DNA of 64,000 bases, taken from NCBI GenBank assembly GCA_964019335.1, contig OZ025676.1, positions 372,001-436,000 on the forward strand, read 5' to 3'. Each line of letters opens with the position of its first letter. Position 1 is the first letter of the stretch. This DNA is from Diplonema japonicum. Taxonomy: Eukaryota > Euglenozoa > Diplonemea > Diplonemida > Diplonemidae. The position numbers and the translations under genes were made by a program. Positions 10,412 to 22,200 of the stretch are shown here, piece after piece. Under the pieces are notes generated by a model that ran no database searches, was not told the origin of the DNA, and worked only from the letters and a program-made list of their open reading frames with translations.

Positions 10412-11521
10412 TTAGTGCAGTGAAGTTTCAAAACTCCGGAACGTCGGGGGCACCAAGGGATTGGCCTCCGGCGCAGGAGCAAAACTGTAAAGAGAAGGAT
10501 GGACGTGGGAGCAGAGAGAAGGGGAAGCGTTCAAAGACGAACGCTGTATGAGGCGCAGGATGGCAGCAGAAATGACAGGGGCATGCGAATCAGGAAGATC
10601 GTGGGACACATTTTCCAAGACAAGAAGATCGGCATTGGGCAGCGTTGCCTTCGTGTACTCCACAACGCCCTTCAAAGGGACTACTGTGTCCTCCGCTCCG
10701 TGAACAACAAGCATCGGTTTCGATATGTCCCCCACCCCCTTTAGTTTCTCCCTGACCCACTCCTCCCTCCCTTCAAGACACCACTGCGCTCGTTTGCAGC
10801 TTTCCTCATACATCTTCATCGGGCACTTGTTACACCCGGGGATTGATTTCAATATCTGGTAGTACAGGTCAGTCAAGGTGCCCCCTCCGTACGCTGCTCC
10901 AGGCGTTCTTGTGTTCCGTCTGCATTCTGCCAAATACCTTGCTTTGTATATGAGCGCGTCATTGTGGTGGGGACGGTCGTGGCTCGGCTTTGAACAAGGC
11001 GGGACAACGAACAAGTCTTTGCCGACAGGTGTTCCTATCACTGCTACAGTGGTGCACTGCCGTGGGTACAACACGGAAAAGAGACGTGCTATGACACCGC
11101 CTGCACCGAAGCCCACCACATGACATGTCGGGACACAGAGGTGCCACAGCAACGTCGACACGTCCTGTGCCATCGTCTCGGCACTGTACGGACCAAGGGC
11201 TTGTAACATGCGCAGCCCAAGCTTTCTAAAAATCCTATCCCGCAGTGGCTGTGCCTTCTTATACCGTGTGGAGCCTGCAGTGTCTCGTGCGTTGAACCGG
11301 ATCACAGTGCAGCCACTTGAGACCATGTGCCCCGCAAAGGCACCCTCTGCCCACGAGTTGCTTATGCCGACCTGTCCTATGTCCGGCACAAGCAGCACGA
11401 CCATTTCGCTCTTTCCCCAGCACCCTAACACCTGATACTCCAGCTCCACATCCCTTGTGTTAACCACTTTCACCTTGTGCATTGAGCTGGGCACTGACAG
11501 CGTTACTGACCTCCTCTTCAT
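10412..11521 (-). CDS. alpha/beta-hydrolase-fold protein, nucleophile serine missing
   Basis: A 369-residue alpha/beta-hydrolase-fold protein. The fold is recognised from the nucleophile-elbow region VVGFGAGGVIARL, followed by a strand/helix IGTPVGK, and a C-terminal VVHGAEDTVVPLKG (acid residue Asp) and NVSHDLP (catalytic His). In active family members the elbow reads G-x-S-x-G; here it is GFGAG, with Gly in place of the catalytic Ser, so the protein is probably not a serine hydrolase and may be a binding or regulatory relative. An insert of about 80 residues between the elbow and the acid holds CNKCPMKMYEESCKRAQWC, possibly disulfide or metal-linked. The start at 11521 (MKRRSVTL) is preferred because upstream codons run into untranslated, low-complexity DNA and the 3' end of the neighbouring gene. 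Substrate is unknown. Confidence 0.75.
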   Translation of the reverse strand: MKRRSVTLSVPSSMHKVKVVNTRDVELEYQVLGCWGKSEMVVLLVPDIGQVGISNSWAEGAFAGHMVSSGCTVIRFNARDTAGSTRYKKAQPLRDRIFRKLGLRMLQALGPYSAETMAQDVSTLLWHLCVPTCHVVGFGAGGVIARLFSVLYPRQCTTVAVIGTPVGKDLFVVPPCSKPSHDRPHHNDALIYKARYLAECRRNTRTPGAAYGGGTLTDLYYQILKSIPGCNKCPMKMYEESCKRAQWCLEGREEWVREKLKGVGDISKPMLVVHGAEDTVVPLKGVVEYTKATLPNADLLVLENVSHDLPDSHAPVISAAILRLIQRSSLNASPSLCSHVHPSLYSFAPAPEANPLVPPTFRSFETSLH

Positions 11522-11768
11522 GTTGGGCACAGGCCCCGCTGCCCTGAGAAGTTTTGAGAAGAGAACAGAATAACGACAGATACAGTTGGGGGGGAGGGGG
11601 GAGCGAACGGGAGGTACAGGTACAGGTACATGGTGGGTCGAGTACAAAAAAGGCAAGAACGGCAGGAACCCGAGGGAGACAACGACCTTAACCACCAGCC
11701 CTCCTTTTGTTAAATGAGATAAAAAAAAAGAGGAGGAGAAAAGAAAGGGGAGGTGTTGTTTGGTTTCT

Positions 11769-14700
11769 TCAAACTTCTTGAGAATCGCTGCTGCCATGAG
11801 TTTTGCTGCTGATCTTAAAAGCGACAGGGTCAACAGAATGGGAGGAAAGAGGGGGGAGGGGTGCAATGGGCGGGTGGGAAGCAGGGGTTTCCGGAGAGGG
11901 GCGTAGGCGGTGTCGCCAGGAGTGGACAGGTGGCTTTTGAGGAGAGAGTTCTTTGGCGTTATCCTTTTTCCTCTCCCTTTTGTTCTCCGTGCGTTTCCTA
12001 GATGCGTCTCCGGTCCTCTCCCTGTTCTCTTTGTAGAGAATTGACGCCGAGACTGAGCAAATCTTTGCATACAGACCCATTCTTTCATGCATGCTAGGCT
12101 TGTAATCTAAATTTGCTTTTAGGTCTGCCTTCAGCCTGGCCAAAATGGCATCCCCCCATTTTTCTCCTTCAGTACAATCGGTTGTTTTCTTAACCTTTTT
12201 AGGGGACCCTTCGCTCTGCTCGTCGTCGTCTTCAACGGGGCAGCGTTTCCGCTTCTTGACGGCTGTTGTGGTGGGTGTCACTGTCTTCAGTGCCAACACT
12301 TGTTTGATCGGGGTGGTCGCTCGCTGCGGAGGCGGTGCGGGTGACGGTGATCGCTTTCGCGGGGAGACCGTCTCCTTCCTGGGTTTGTAGTTCTGCAGCA
12401 GCCTCTTCGTGTAGTTGATGTTCCGCAGCAGCTTCTTCGCTCTTCCTACCTTCATCGATGCTAGGTCGCCCACAGACACTACGCTGCACGGTGTTCCTGA
12501 TGACGCCTTCCACAAGGCTGTCGGCGGCTGTGTCGCATGTCCAGCATCGCCCTCCATAAGGCAGTATATTGCATCTATGTTCTCGGCAAGTGGCTGGTAG
12601 AGCATCTCGTCCTCGTCCTGTACAGGGGTTTGCTTTTCCCGTTGCGGTTTCTCAGGCAGCTTCAGCTTCAATGGGTCCTTGTCCTTCGCAGCGGGCTTTG
12701 CGTGGACCACGATGTCCCGCTCTTCCCTCTCAGGCGACTCCGAGCGCTTCCTCTTCTTGCTAGGCGGTGCGGGCGACGGTGGCGGGAGGTTCATCATTGT
12801 CACCTTCGACATCATACTTCTCGATGATTTCTTCGGCGTGTGCCTCCCAACATCTCTTGTCGGCACGGGTGGTGTTGAGTACACTGTCTGCGTGTCTTCC
12901 GGAATACAAAGCGGCACCACAGTGGTTTCCTCCGTCTGCGTATCACTGATACCGGGCAGTTTCGTTGTGGACAGTTTTGAAGCCGCCATGATGCTGTCGT
13001 ACAAGGCTGGGGGATATGACAGATCACCCGCTGACTTGTCATTGATGAGTCCTATGGTCTGCTCCCACAAGCGCAGTGCACGGGAACATATGTGTAGTAC
13101 CCCACTGCGGAGCATACCCGAGATCAACGGGGCCATCAGGTTAATGGTCAGCTGCACCTTCGAGAAGGTCTCCCTCTCCTCCGCTACGTTGTTCAGCACG
13201 CTGCCATCGTCACTCTTCACAGCTCGTCCAGAGACAGTCTCCTCGTTCAGCACTGCTATCCATACCCCCAGCTGTGAGGACTCTAACCATGTGCATATCT
13301 CACCTAGTATTTCGTCAACCACTTCGACGATGCCACTGCACCTCAGCTCTAGTTCTGGTTTGCCTTTATTCTCCTTGCAAAGCTTCAGCAATCCCAGCAA
13401 CACGCCAGAGGCCTCAGACACGCTGGTCACACTAAGCAGCATATCTAAGCTAGTACCCCCCATGCCAACCCCCCACCCTTGTCGCACACCATTGCCCACC
13501 AGTGCATGTTTAAGAGTCACTAGGATCCCCTCCACCCACGCAGGGATTTCGTTTCTCAACACCTCACCGTCCAGCGCAGTTGCTGTCAGAGACTTCAACA
13601 GTGCCCTTACAATGCCCATGCACGCGGAGTGCTGTGCTGCTTTGGTGTAGTCGGACAGCCAGCTTTCAGCAGTTTTTTGTGCGATGACAGGCTCCGACTC
13701 GGGGACCAACTCGTCCCTCGGGACGCCCATCTTCATTAGCCACTCTGCGTATATGCTTACAGCAATGTGGGGCACATGTTCCCAACATAGAGCTTGCAAG
13801 CATGCAATACGAGGCCGCACCCCACTGAAGTTCGGGGTTAAGACGCTTTTCGTTGAGAGGTGTGTGTCCTCTGCTACTGGACTCCCTGCTTGGTATCTCT
13901 TCACTGTGTGATACGCTTCTTCTAAGCTGGTTAGGAGTGGTTTAGACTGCTCTGCAATGCTGGCGTCGGGAAGGTGCTCCAGCAGGACTAGTGCTGCGCT
14001 GAGCATGACCTCTAGCACAGGTTCCCAGTGTCTCTTCTTGCTCAACATAGATGTTAGCGTGATTGCCGAATCACGTGGAGGAGACGCTAGAGTCTGCTCG
14101 CCCCCTACAACACCCTCAGTGATGAGGAGATCATCTATTGCCTTCACGAGAACACACCACAGCGTCTTGAACCCTTTCATATTGGACCTTTTATCAGACT
14201 CAGCGGCTTGCTTCAAATGTGTCGTGAAGACTGAGCACCCCCACAACAAGCACTGCAACCGTGCGGTTGGCCTCGAGTTACCAGCAGTGAGGCCCTTCAC
14301 CGCGTGTGTGAGGATACATTCGACTACCACGTCTGATAAGTCAGCAGGTTTCGGAGCATTACGCCACACTGCGTACTCACAGCATGAAATGAACAGCCCT
14401 TTCGCGTATGTCTGGCTTACGTCGCCGTAGTAAAGAGTGAGAGTCGTGTGCGCAAGTGGTGCGAAGGACGTCAGCATGACGCTGACCACTTCGGGCTTCA
14501 GGTGGCCTAGCTTTTCGGGAACGGAAACAATAGCTATGGCAGCACGCTGCAGAAACTCAGGCGGGTGGCTTTCACCAGAGTCGAGCATACCACACAGCAA
14601 CCACCACACTAGACTGATGCCTTCGGCGTACGGGTTGGGAGACGCTAATCCCTTTTCCACCCATATCAGCAGCTCGTCGGCAACGGACGCCACCAAGGAT

Positions 14701-16076
14701 GTCCCGGGCAGCTCTTGCTGCGAGGGGCTAACGAGACTGTCGAAAAGTGGTTTATCACAATCACCAATCAGGTGCATGATATTGCATTGACACTCCTGGT
14801 GGTCCGTCGCTTCCGACACGCAGTTCAGGAACCTTGCAGCACATCGTATCAGCATTTGCAACGGCACACCAGAAGCCTTTCTCGCTTCCTCGGTGACAGG
14901 CAGCAGCACAGTGCAGTACCCCTCGAGGATTTCTTTGAGAAAATTGTCGTAGTCGGAAGCACCTTTGATGCTGGCCACCAATAATGTCACCCACGTGTCG
15001 CATGCCGAGCTGACTAACAAACTATCACCTTCCCACACCTTCCTTCGTGATAAGCTGATAGGCATCTGCAGAATGGCTGCGTGCTTTGTGTACCGTGTGT
15101 CTGTAGTCCAACCATGCACAAGATGGCTCCATGCCGTTAGGGCTTGCTTAAGATGCATCCCCTTCGCGATAACGGAACTGAGACTACCCAACAGAATGTT
15201 GACTTGATCTGCATGTTTACAGCGGTTGTCCTTCAGCGTGCCGTCTAAGCGTGCCTGGATGGCCCACATGACAAGGGCACGCTCCACGGTGAGATCGTCA
15301 TGATCAGTGGAGTTGTTCAAGATGGACTTCATCCAGTCACGGTTGGCCCGTGCGAGGTTAGAGACGAGTTTAGAAAGAGGTGCTGTGCTGTTGGGCGAGA
15401 GAGAGGCAGGGATGCGGTTAAGGACACACCACAAGGCACGGACGATCTCTTCGAGGGAGCTGGTGGTGTGGTCGCACGGTTTTAAGTTGCTGGTTAAGAC
15501 GGAAACAGCCCAGGAAAGCCATGTAGGGATGGTTTTTCGGAGGCGTTGGGAACAAGAAGGATCGTAAAGGAGTTTCGAGAGTGCTTTGACGGCGAAGCGG
15601 ATGAGAGGAGGATCGCAGTCGGCAGTGGCATCCACAGAGGTGATGGACGCCAGGATTTCATCGAAGACTGCCATCTCCGCCTCGTTAGAAGGGTGATCAG
15701 CACCACCACGTAGACCAGGTGCAGAGAGGACTAATGCCGCAGCTGCAGCCGAATCGACGTCGCTCGTTGTCATCGCGTGACTCAAGAACTGCGCTATCTT
15801 CCGCCTCTCCTTCGCAGGCAGCATCGACGCTCCTTCAGACGTCACGATCGAGCACAGCAATTTGATCCCTCTCGCCATCCACGGTCCCTTCCCTTCGCTC
15901 ACTGCCTCACACGCAGCGTCCACCACATCCCCTACACCCTCCCCTGCCAGCACCTTCGGGTCCCCTTCGATCACCCCCCTCACCTTCTTGAACCCGTGCA
16001 CTCTGCTGCTGGTGCTTTGATTGGACTTGATCAGGTGTGCGAGATCTGCCAATCCTACATCGCCTAGATTAACCAT
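11769..16076 (-). CDS. large helical-repeat nuclear protein, possibly Rif1-like
   Basis: A 1435-residue protein starting MVNLGDVGLADL at 16076. The first 1000 or so residues are Leu/Ala-rich helices typical of HEAT/ARM-type solenoids. The C-terminal 400 are low complexity, with several classical basic nuclear localisation sequences (PPSKKRKRSESPE, KKRKRCPVEDDDE, SPKKVKK) and Ser-Pro sites. An island with YQPLAENIDAIYCLMEGDAG lies between basic stretches. The combination of a giant N-terminal helical solenoid and a basic disordered C-terminus is that of Rif1 and similar chromatin factors, and a region around residues 270-400 looks Rif1_N-like to me, but I see no decisive motif. A clear PP1-docking pair (SILK/RVxF) was not found. 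Treat it as a nuclear scaffold of unknown function; Rif1 is only a candidate. Confidence 0.55.
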   Translation of the reverse strand: MVNLGDVGLADLAHLIKSNQSTSSRVHGFKKVRGVIEGDPKVLAGEGVGDVVDAACEAVSEGKGPWMARGIKLLCSIVTSEGASMLPAKERRKIAQFLSHAMTTSDVDSAAAAALVLSAPGLRGGADHPSNEAEMAVFDEILASITSVDATADCDPPLIRFAVKALSKLLYDPSCSQRLRKTIPTWLSWAVSVLTSNLKPCDHTTSSLEEIVRALWCVLNRIPASLSPNSTAPLSKLVSNLARANRDWMKSILNNSTDHDDLTVERALVMWAIQARLDGTLKDNRCKHADQVNILLGSLSSVIAKGMHLKQALTAWSHLVHGWTTDTRYTKHAAILQMPISLSRRKVWEGDSLLVSSACDTWVTLLVASIKGASDYDNFLKEILEGYCTVLLPVTEEARKASGVPLQMLIRCAARFLNCVSEATDHQECQCNIMHLIGDCDKPLFDSLVSPSQQELPGTSLVASVADELLIWVEKGLASPNPYAEGISLVWWLLCGMLDSGESHPPEFLQRAAIAIVSVPEKLGHLKPEVVSVMLTSFAPLAHTTLTLYYGDVSQTYAKGLFISCCEYAVWRNAPKPADLSDVVVECILTHAVKGLTAGNSRPTARLQCLLWGCSVFTTHLKQAAESDKRSNMKGFKTLWCVLVKAIDDLLITEGVVGGEQTLASPPRDSAITLTSMLSKKRHWEPVLEVMLSAALVLLEHLPDASIAEQSKPLLTSLEEAYHTVKRYQAGSPVAEDTHLSTKSVLTPNFSGVRPRIACLQALCWEHVPHIAVSIYAEWLMKMGVPRDELVPESEPVIAQKTAESWLSDYTKAAQHSACMGIVRALLKSLTATALDGEVLRNEIPAWVEGILVTLKHALVGNGVRQGWGVGMGGTSLDMLLSVTSVSEASGVLLGLLKLCKENKGKPELELRCSGIVEVVDEILGEICTWLESSQLGVWIAVLNEETVSGRAVKSDDGSVLNNVAEERETFSKVQLTINLMAPLISGMLRSGVLHICSRALRLWEQTIGLINDKSAGDLSYPPALYDSIMAASKLSTTKLPGISDTQTEETTVVPLCIPEDTQTVYSTPPVPTRDVGRHTPKKSSRSMMSKVTMMNLPPPSPAPPSKKRKRSESPEREERDIVVHAKPAAKDKDPLKLKLPEKPQREKQTPVQDEDEMLYQPLAENIDAIYCLMEGDAGHATQPPTALWKASSGTPCSVVSVGDLASMKVGRAKKLLRNINYTKRLLQNYKPRKETVSPRKRSPSPAPPPQRATTPIKQVLALKTVTPTTTAVKKRKRCPVEDDDEQSEGSPKKVKKTTDCTEGEKWGDAILARLKADLKANLDYKPSMHERMGLYAKICSVSASILYKENRERTGDASRKRTENKRERKKDNAKELSPQKPPVHSWRHRLRPSPETPASHPPIAPLPPLSSHSVDPVAFKISSKTHGSSDSQEV

Positions 16077-16276
16077 CCCGGCGGTGAACCTTTTTTTGGT
16101 TTGTTTTGTGTTTTTTTTTCCCCCCGCGTTTTGAAATTTCAGAAAATAAAAGAACAACTCTCATACTACTTATTTAGCCAACAGACAAAAGAACACAACC
16201 AGTGAAGAAGAGAAAAAGTAGTGTAAAAAAACAAGATACCATGTAAATGGTGCCCTTCTCGTTTGGGGAGGGGGGG

Positions 16277-19200
16277 TTACGTGAATTGCACAGCAGCTTT
16301 CCATCTGGAAACGGCTTCGTTGGGCTTTTCAGGAAGGGGGTTATCGGGGGGTGGGGAGGTGGGGGCGGTTTTGGGAGAAGGTTCTGAACCAGAGTCACCT
16401 TCGATGTGGTAGGCGTACCGCTTGACGCCTTCTGTCCTGGTGGGATCGAAGATGGGGAGGTCGTCGAGGTTCACGACACGCTCGATTTGTTCTAAGTCAC
16501 GCTGCGCCAAGTACTCGTCCATTTCCCTGTCTTCGGGAGGTGCGGGTAGGCCTTCATTGTAGTTGTCAGTTTCCCATTCGGGGCCACCCTTCGTTCCTGT
16601 CATGAAATCCCTCGTCCTCTGGTGAGCTTTCTTCAGTATACCCACAGTCGCGCCTTGCCCGTATTTGCTTCCCTTTGCTAAACTCTTCCGCTTTGACTTC
16701 CGCCTCAAAAACAACTTACTAGCGAACGTATCGTGTGCTCTTTGATTCTCGGCTCTCCTTGCTTCTCTTTGCCTGTAACACTTCCTCCCCATCCACGCCA
16801 AGCTTAGCAAAATCGACGCACCAATCACCCCTCCAACGATTGTGAAAGCCAGCCCCACATCGGTACTTGGGGTCACCTTGTTCGAAATGAAGATGTCAAC
16901 CTGCGGAGGGATCACGTAGCTGTTGTCAAAGGGCGCTGTCGTGTCGTTGATGAACACAGGGGTGGCAGGGACGACTTCTTGGACAAAGGCGAGCGCGAAC
17001 ATGCTGAAATGGGTCACAGGGCACCCATACGACGTGCCAATAAACCCGGCAGGCACTATGGCAACGTCAAGGTGCGAAGCTGGCGCCAGCAAGCCAATAC
17101 CTGCTTCGGGACCCCAGATCCATTGCGATCTTTCCCAATACACGCAGTTGTACGACCGTGCGTAGTTGATGTCGTTGCTTAAGGAGAACATCAGCGTGGC
17201 AATCGGTGTGCTTGTGTTAGTCGGGTCGGACACACCTGTCGTCTGCTTCGTGACGGCGTTCCTTGCTTGGAGGTTGATGATTTCGGATTCAAGGAGAATA
17301 TTAACTGTGATTCCCGCCTCAGTGACGAAGGTGAATGACCTGTCGCTGCCTGGCTCATACGCAGCCATCACCAACTCTTCCCCAAGTGCGTTGTACTTAT
17401 GATGCGTGAACACCACAATATCGTTCAGCCCATAGTTAGTGACCGCCGTGGTACTGGGGACCACCTTCACAGAGACAGATGACACCGTGAAGTCGCTTGT
17501 CACCTTCTCGAGCAAGGATTCCAAAAACATCAGCCGCGTGGCCAGTGCTGGGATCTTCACGATGTTGCCGATCAACACCATTGCCGCGGCCTCCGAGATT
17601 TCATTGGCGCTCAGCTCGCCTTCGATCAGCTGCTTTGCTATCTCGAACAGAAATTCAGCCCGTGCACCATATGTCACATAGTCCAGGTTCACGACACCCA
17701 CGGCAACAACCCTCGGGCAGGAAACTGCCCTCGTCGGATACACAGACGTCTCGTACAGCACCATCACAGAGCTCAACATGGTGGTCTTCAAGACACCTGT
17801 CTCGTTACTACTCAATACGTCATCAAGGTACGAGGTGAAGGCGTAGTGCATCTCATCCCAAGGCCATGTCTCGACGCCGTACCTCTGCGGTACGGTGAGC
17901 ATCACATCAAGGGTCTCAATGGGACTTAGTGCAGCAGTCCCCCGCAAGAACGCCAAAGCATCAGAATCGCTGAGTCTGAATACTGTTTTCGTGTCAGGCA
18001 GTTCAAGCGACGCCAAGGCTCCGTTCCCTGAGCCGGCGAAAATGCTGACACGCAATGTTGTGTTCGTCCCTGCAGAACAGGGAAGAGCGGGTATGCGGAA
18101 GGTGACAGTGGGGTTGCTGTGGTACGGCGACAGCCCGTTGAAGATGGGCGTTGTAACGCTTCCTATTGTGACCTGGAACTTGTAGGTGAAGGGTGGCACA
18201 TTGCTGATCCACAACCCGGCATCAATTGTCAGATACGTGCGCAGCTCGTACAGCTTGTTGCAGGACGGGTCGTCTGGGCAGTGGAACTTAACCGAGGCAG
18301 AATCCTTATACCTCGGTGCTTCAAGAATCTCCATAGTGAAGCTGTCCGATGAAGCCACTGAGATGCCCAACGACAGTTCTGCCGTTATCTTGTAAGAACA
18401 CGTGTGCAGAATGGTATCGGCAGCTGAGTATGTGCTGTCCGCACACGCAAACATATTACCTTTCAGCTGGACGGTCAACGAGTTCTCGTCACTTGTCCCA
18501 AATAACCCAGAAGGATACGACGACCACCGGAGTAGTTGCCCGGTAGGTACATTCATCGCCCCGTTGATGAGCGCCCCCAAAGTCAAGTCCACACCCTGCT
18601 GGTGGGTGGTAGGGCGATTGTTGATCTTTACTTGGCTCTGGATAGTTACCGAAGGATCCCTCACATCACACGACCCAGTCCTGTAAGGCACTGTGCACTG
18701 GCAGGTTCCCTCCGACGAGCATAACCCGTGACCAGTACATGTCACTTCAGGGATACACTGTTTACCACAGTTGGCAGAATACCAGTTACTGGAGCATTGA
18801 CATGTAGGTTGACCCGCGTCTAGAGTGCAGTAGCCGTGCCCTGAGCAGTCGCACACAAGAGAAGTGCACCATTTGCCTGTCAAACCTACCGAGCAGGTTG
18901 AGGGAGTTTCTACGTTACACGACTCGCCGTGCCATCCTGTGTGGCAGGCACATTCACTTTGTGCTGTGCACAGTCCATGGCCACTGCACTCCCACAGATG
19001 AGGGCACATCGCAATTTCGGAACAGCTTGGTCCCGTGTACCCTGCCCTGCACCTGCAACCCACGGCCGTTCCGTCGTACTCACAGCGGCCATTTGTGCAG
19101 GTGACACCACACAACGGTGTACTGCAAGCAGTGTCAGTCCAAAATTCATCGCATATACAGCGCTCCACCTGGGCGTCCATGGTGCATCGGCCATGTCCAG

Positions 19201-22200
19201 AGCACCTGTTGAGGTGTCCGCACAGTTCGCTTTGCAGAGCCTCAAGATCAAAGACAGATCCCTCTTGATTCCCTGAATACATCTCGCTGCTGTTCGTATC
19301 GGTGGTCACTGCTGTGCAGTATCTCGACGCATTCAGTTGCATAGGACACTCACAAGACCCGTCTAAGTTGCACGCACCGTTGAACCTGCAGGGGTTGGAA
19401 TGGCAGTACCTGGTGCTGATCATGAACTCGTTGTATACGACTGCCGTGTCATTCATCACCAAGTCATCACTGCTGCAGGGTACATAGAACGGATGTGGGG
19501 TTCCTTCGCAAGAAGAACTCCCTACCAGCTCTGTGGGAGCGTAATTGTGCGATATCGGAAGATAGAGGATGGGACGTCCCAGTGTGTAGACAGGGAGCTC
19601 TGACTTGGTCACCATCCACGTCTCCCCGTAGTAGTGGTAGTCTGTCCATGTATTCTTCAAGTGTGTACCGTCGTGCTTGATGCCGTTGATGTCGTTGGCA
19701 ACGTCACCGTCTAGAAAACCCATCATGCCGTCTACACGTGAGAAGTAAGGCAGGCTGATCGACAGGTCGACGTTGAAGAAGTGCACGTTAAGAGGGCTGC
19801 TCCACACGACGCCCACTTTCACCTTCATTGTGGTCCCCAGATGAAGGAAGAATGTTGCGTCATGGAAGGTAGTGACTGAGTATATAGTGACACCCGGCCA
19901 CTGTGCGAACTGCCACGAATAGTCTCCAGAGCCAAAAGGCTCGCCATTCACATGTACGGAGACGAGGCCCCTTCCAAGGAGGCATTTAGGGCCACCAACA
20001 ATGCAAACCTCGTCTTGGTTCTTGCTCCAAATGTCGACTTTGTCAGATCCAAGCCGTATCGTCACGGCATCAATAGTGGATACGCCATACCGCTGGTGGT
20101 ACGTCTTGTGTACTTGCACACTGAACGTATCGCTCTGCCAGATGCCTGTCACAAGCTGGTAAGCACCGTCACCGTAATGCTTGTAAATGAGCCCATCCCA
20201 CGTAGTGATGTGGCCCAGCCCGAACGCACTCGCACTTCTCCACACAGGCACTTCGCATGCCACCCCCTTCCATTGAGGTCTGCACTTACAGCTTGCTACG
20301 CCTGATGTGTCCTTTACGCACACCCCGTTCCCTTTGCAATTGTCGCGACATTCTGGTATTTTACAGATCCCAACAGAGTCCTGCAGCCATCCGTCAAAGC
20401 ACACGCACCCAGAAGCCACGCGGATGCCGTTCCCGCACCCTACTTCTTCGACAGGCACACATCTGCATGCCTTGCTGCGTATCTTTTGATGTGCTGAAAA
20501 AGTGATCAGTGCTGACTGATAGAGCTTCTTTGCGGAAATTTCTTCCACCTCGTAGATGAACTGCTGCACACCGACAAATGCGGCGCACCGGAAGATGCTT
20601 GTGATGCAATGCACAAAATTGGTGTTGCACATTGCAACGCTGGCTGTGCAGTTAGAGTAGCATCGCAGTGCTTGTGAGCAGCATGCCCAAGTCTCGGTGG
20701 TGGTCCAATGAGCACATTGTGGGAGTCTGTAAGTCCCTGCTGCAACAAGAGCGGCTTCTTGTTGCGGAGATGTCGGAAAACCCAAAACTACAGGTAGCAG
20801 CCTGGACTTCATAGGGCAGGGCGGAGTGGGGTGCAATACTGGGAATGCCTCTTGTAAGGTGGACCCGACGTTCAGTTGGCATGGGTGTAACAGAATACTG
20901 GCTATAGAACCCTGCACACAGGTGGACGTAGTCTGAGTGAGGAGACGCCAGAGGCTGTCCCTCTGGTGGTTCGTGCAGGATGCGGAGCAGCCACACGCAG
21001 CACGTGCGTTCTCATAAACCTTGACATGGATAGGTACCATGTGATTGACGTACCAGTCAACGGTCTCTTGTACCTTGTCTTGATTGTACAAAAGCTCGCT
21101 GGTCTTACAGCACACGTCGCCTGTGTTGCAGCAGCCCTGTTGCACGCTTAGCTTTTGGTCGAAAGAGATGTACTTTGCTTTCATGGCAGTTGCTTCTGCC
21201 GCTAATGCTTCAGACACGACTGCAGTATCGTCGAACTGCTGCCACATGCTCTCCTGCAGGCATGTGGTACTTATGTCCCGCTTAAGAGACGCTTCAAGCT
21301 CGCATGCACAAACATAGTTGTTTATAAGGGCGGTGGGCATCCATTGCCATCGCACCCACTCTTCGCCGCATTGAATGCCTACATCTGGCGTCACAGTGTG
21401 CGTCGCAAGTCTAAGAGATAGTGATACGGTGCTCGTTTCCATTTGTGTAGCCGTAGCTGTTCCAACTTGCAATAGCGACCTCTGCTGCTGCATATGCAGC
21501 ACAAAGTCCTCCATTGATTCAGGAATAGTCCGCATGCATGCACCGCACTCCGCAGCGTCCTGTATGCACAGCCGGCTACAGTTCAAGAAGTTCACAGTGG
21601 GAAGTTCATCATCCTTTATAGGAATGTAGTTGGTGAAGCCAACAAAACACTCTGTTGTCTTGAACCACCTTGCGTCAGCAGAGCAAGGATGGGGCTTTAA
21701 CCCAGGTGAGTATGGCCCCGTGTAGTCGCCTGGGTAGCACTCGTTGGATAAAGCGCACCAACCGCAACCATCAGCATGAATGCATTCACTGCACGTCTTG
21801 TGAATTCCGCAAGGGGACGTTTCGCAATTAATCCCTGTCCAACCGCTTTGGCATTCGCAGACATTTGGGAGAGTGCACACACCATGTCCGTAGCAGGTAG
21901 CACCACCGCTGCACCACGGGCTGGTGCAGTCTATTCCTCCCCACCCTGCATCGCATGTGCACTTCCTCTGCTGTCTGCTGCACACTCCATTTTCACATGG
22001 GTATGGGCACAACGCTACGTACACATCAAGACCAGGTTGCGGAGCGGAGTAGCAGGACACCTTTTCGCACGTGGTGTACCCGGGCCCAATGCACTCACTT
22101 AAACAAGCGGCAGATGTGTTGCAACCCTTCGTGTAAAACCCAGGATAGCACACACAAACTTCAGGGAGTTTGCAGACACCTTTGCTGTTGCAGTTGTTGG

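Noticed and set aside
10226-12088. Longer 558-residue version of the hydrolase starting at 12088
   Set aside because: The extra N-terminus overlaps the 3' end of the neighbouring gene and low-complexity DNA; the family-like part begins at the ATG at 11521.
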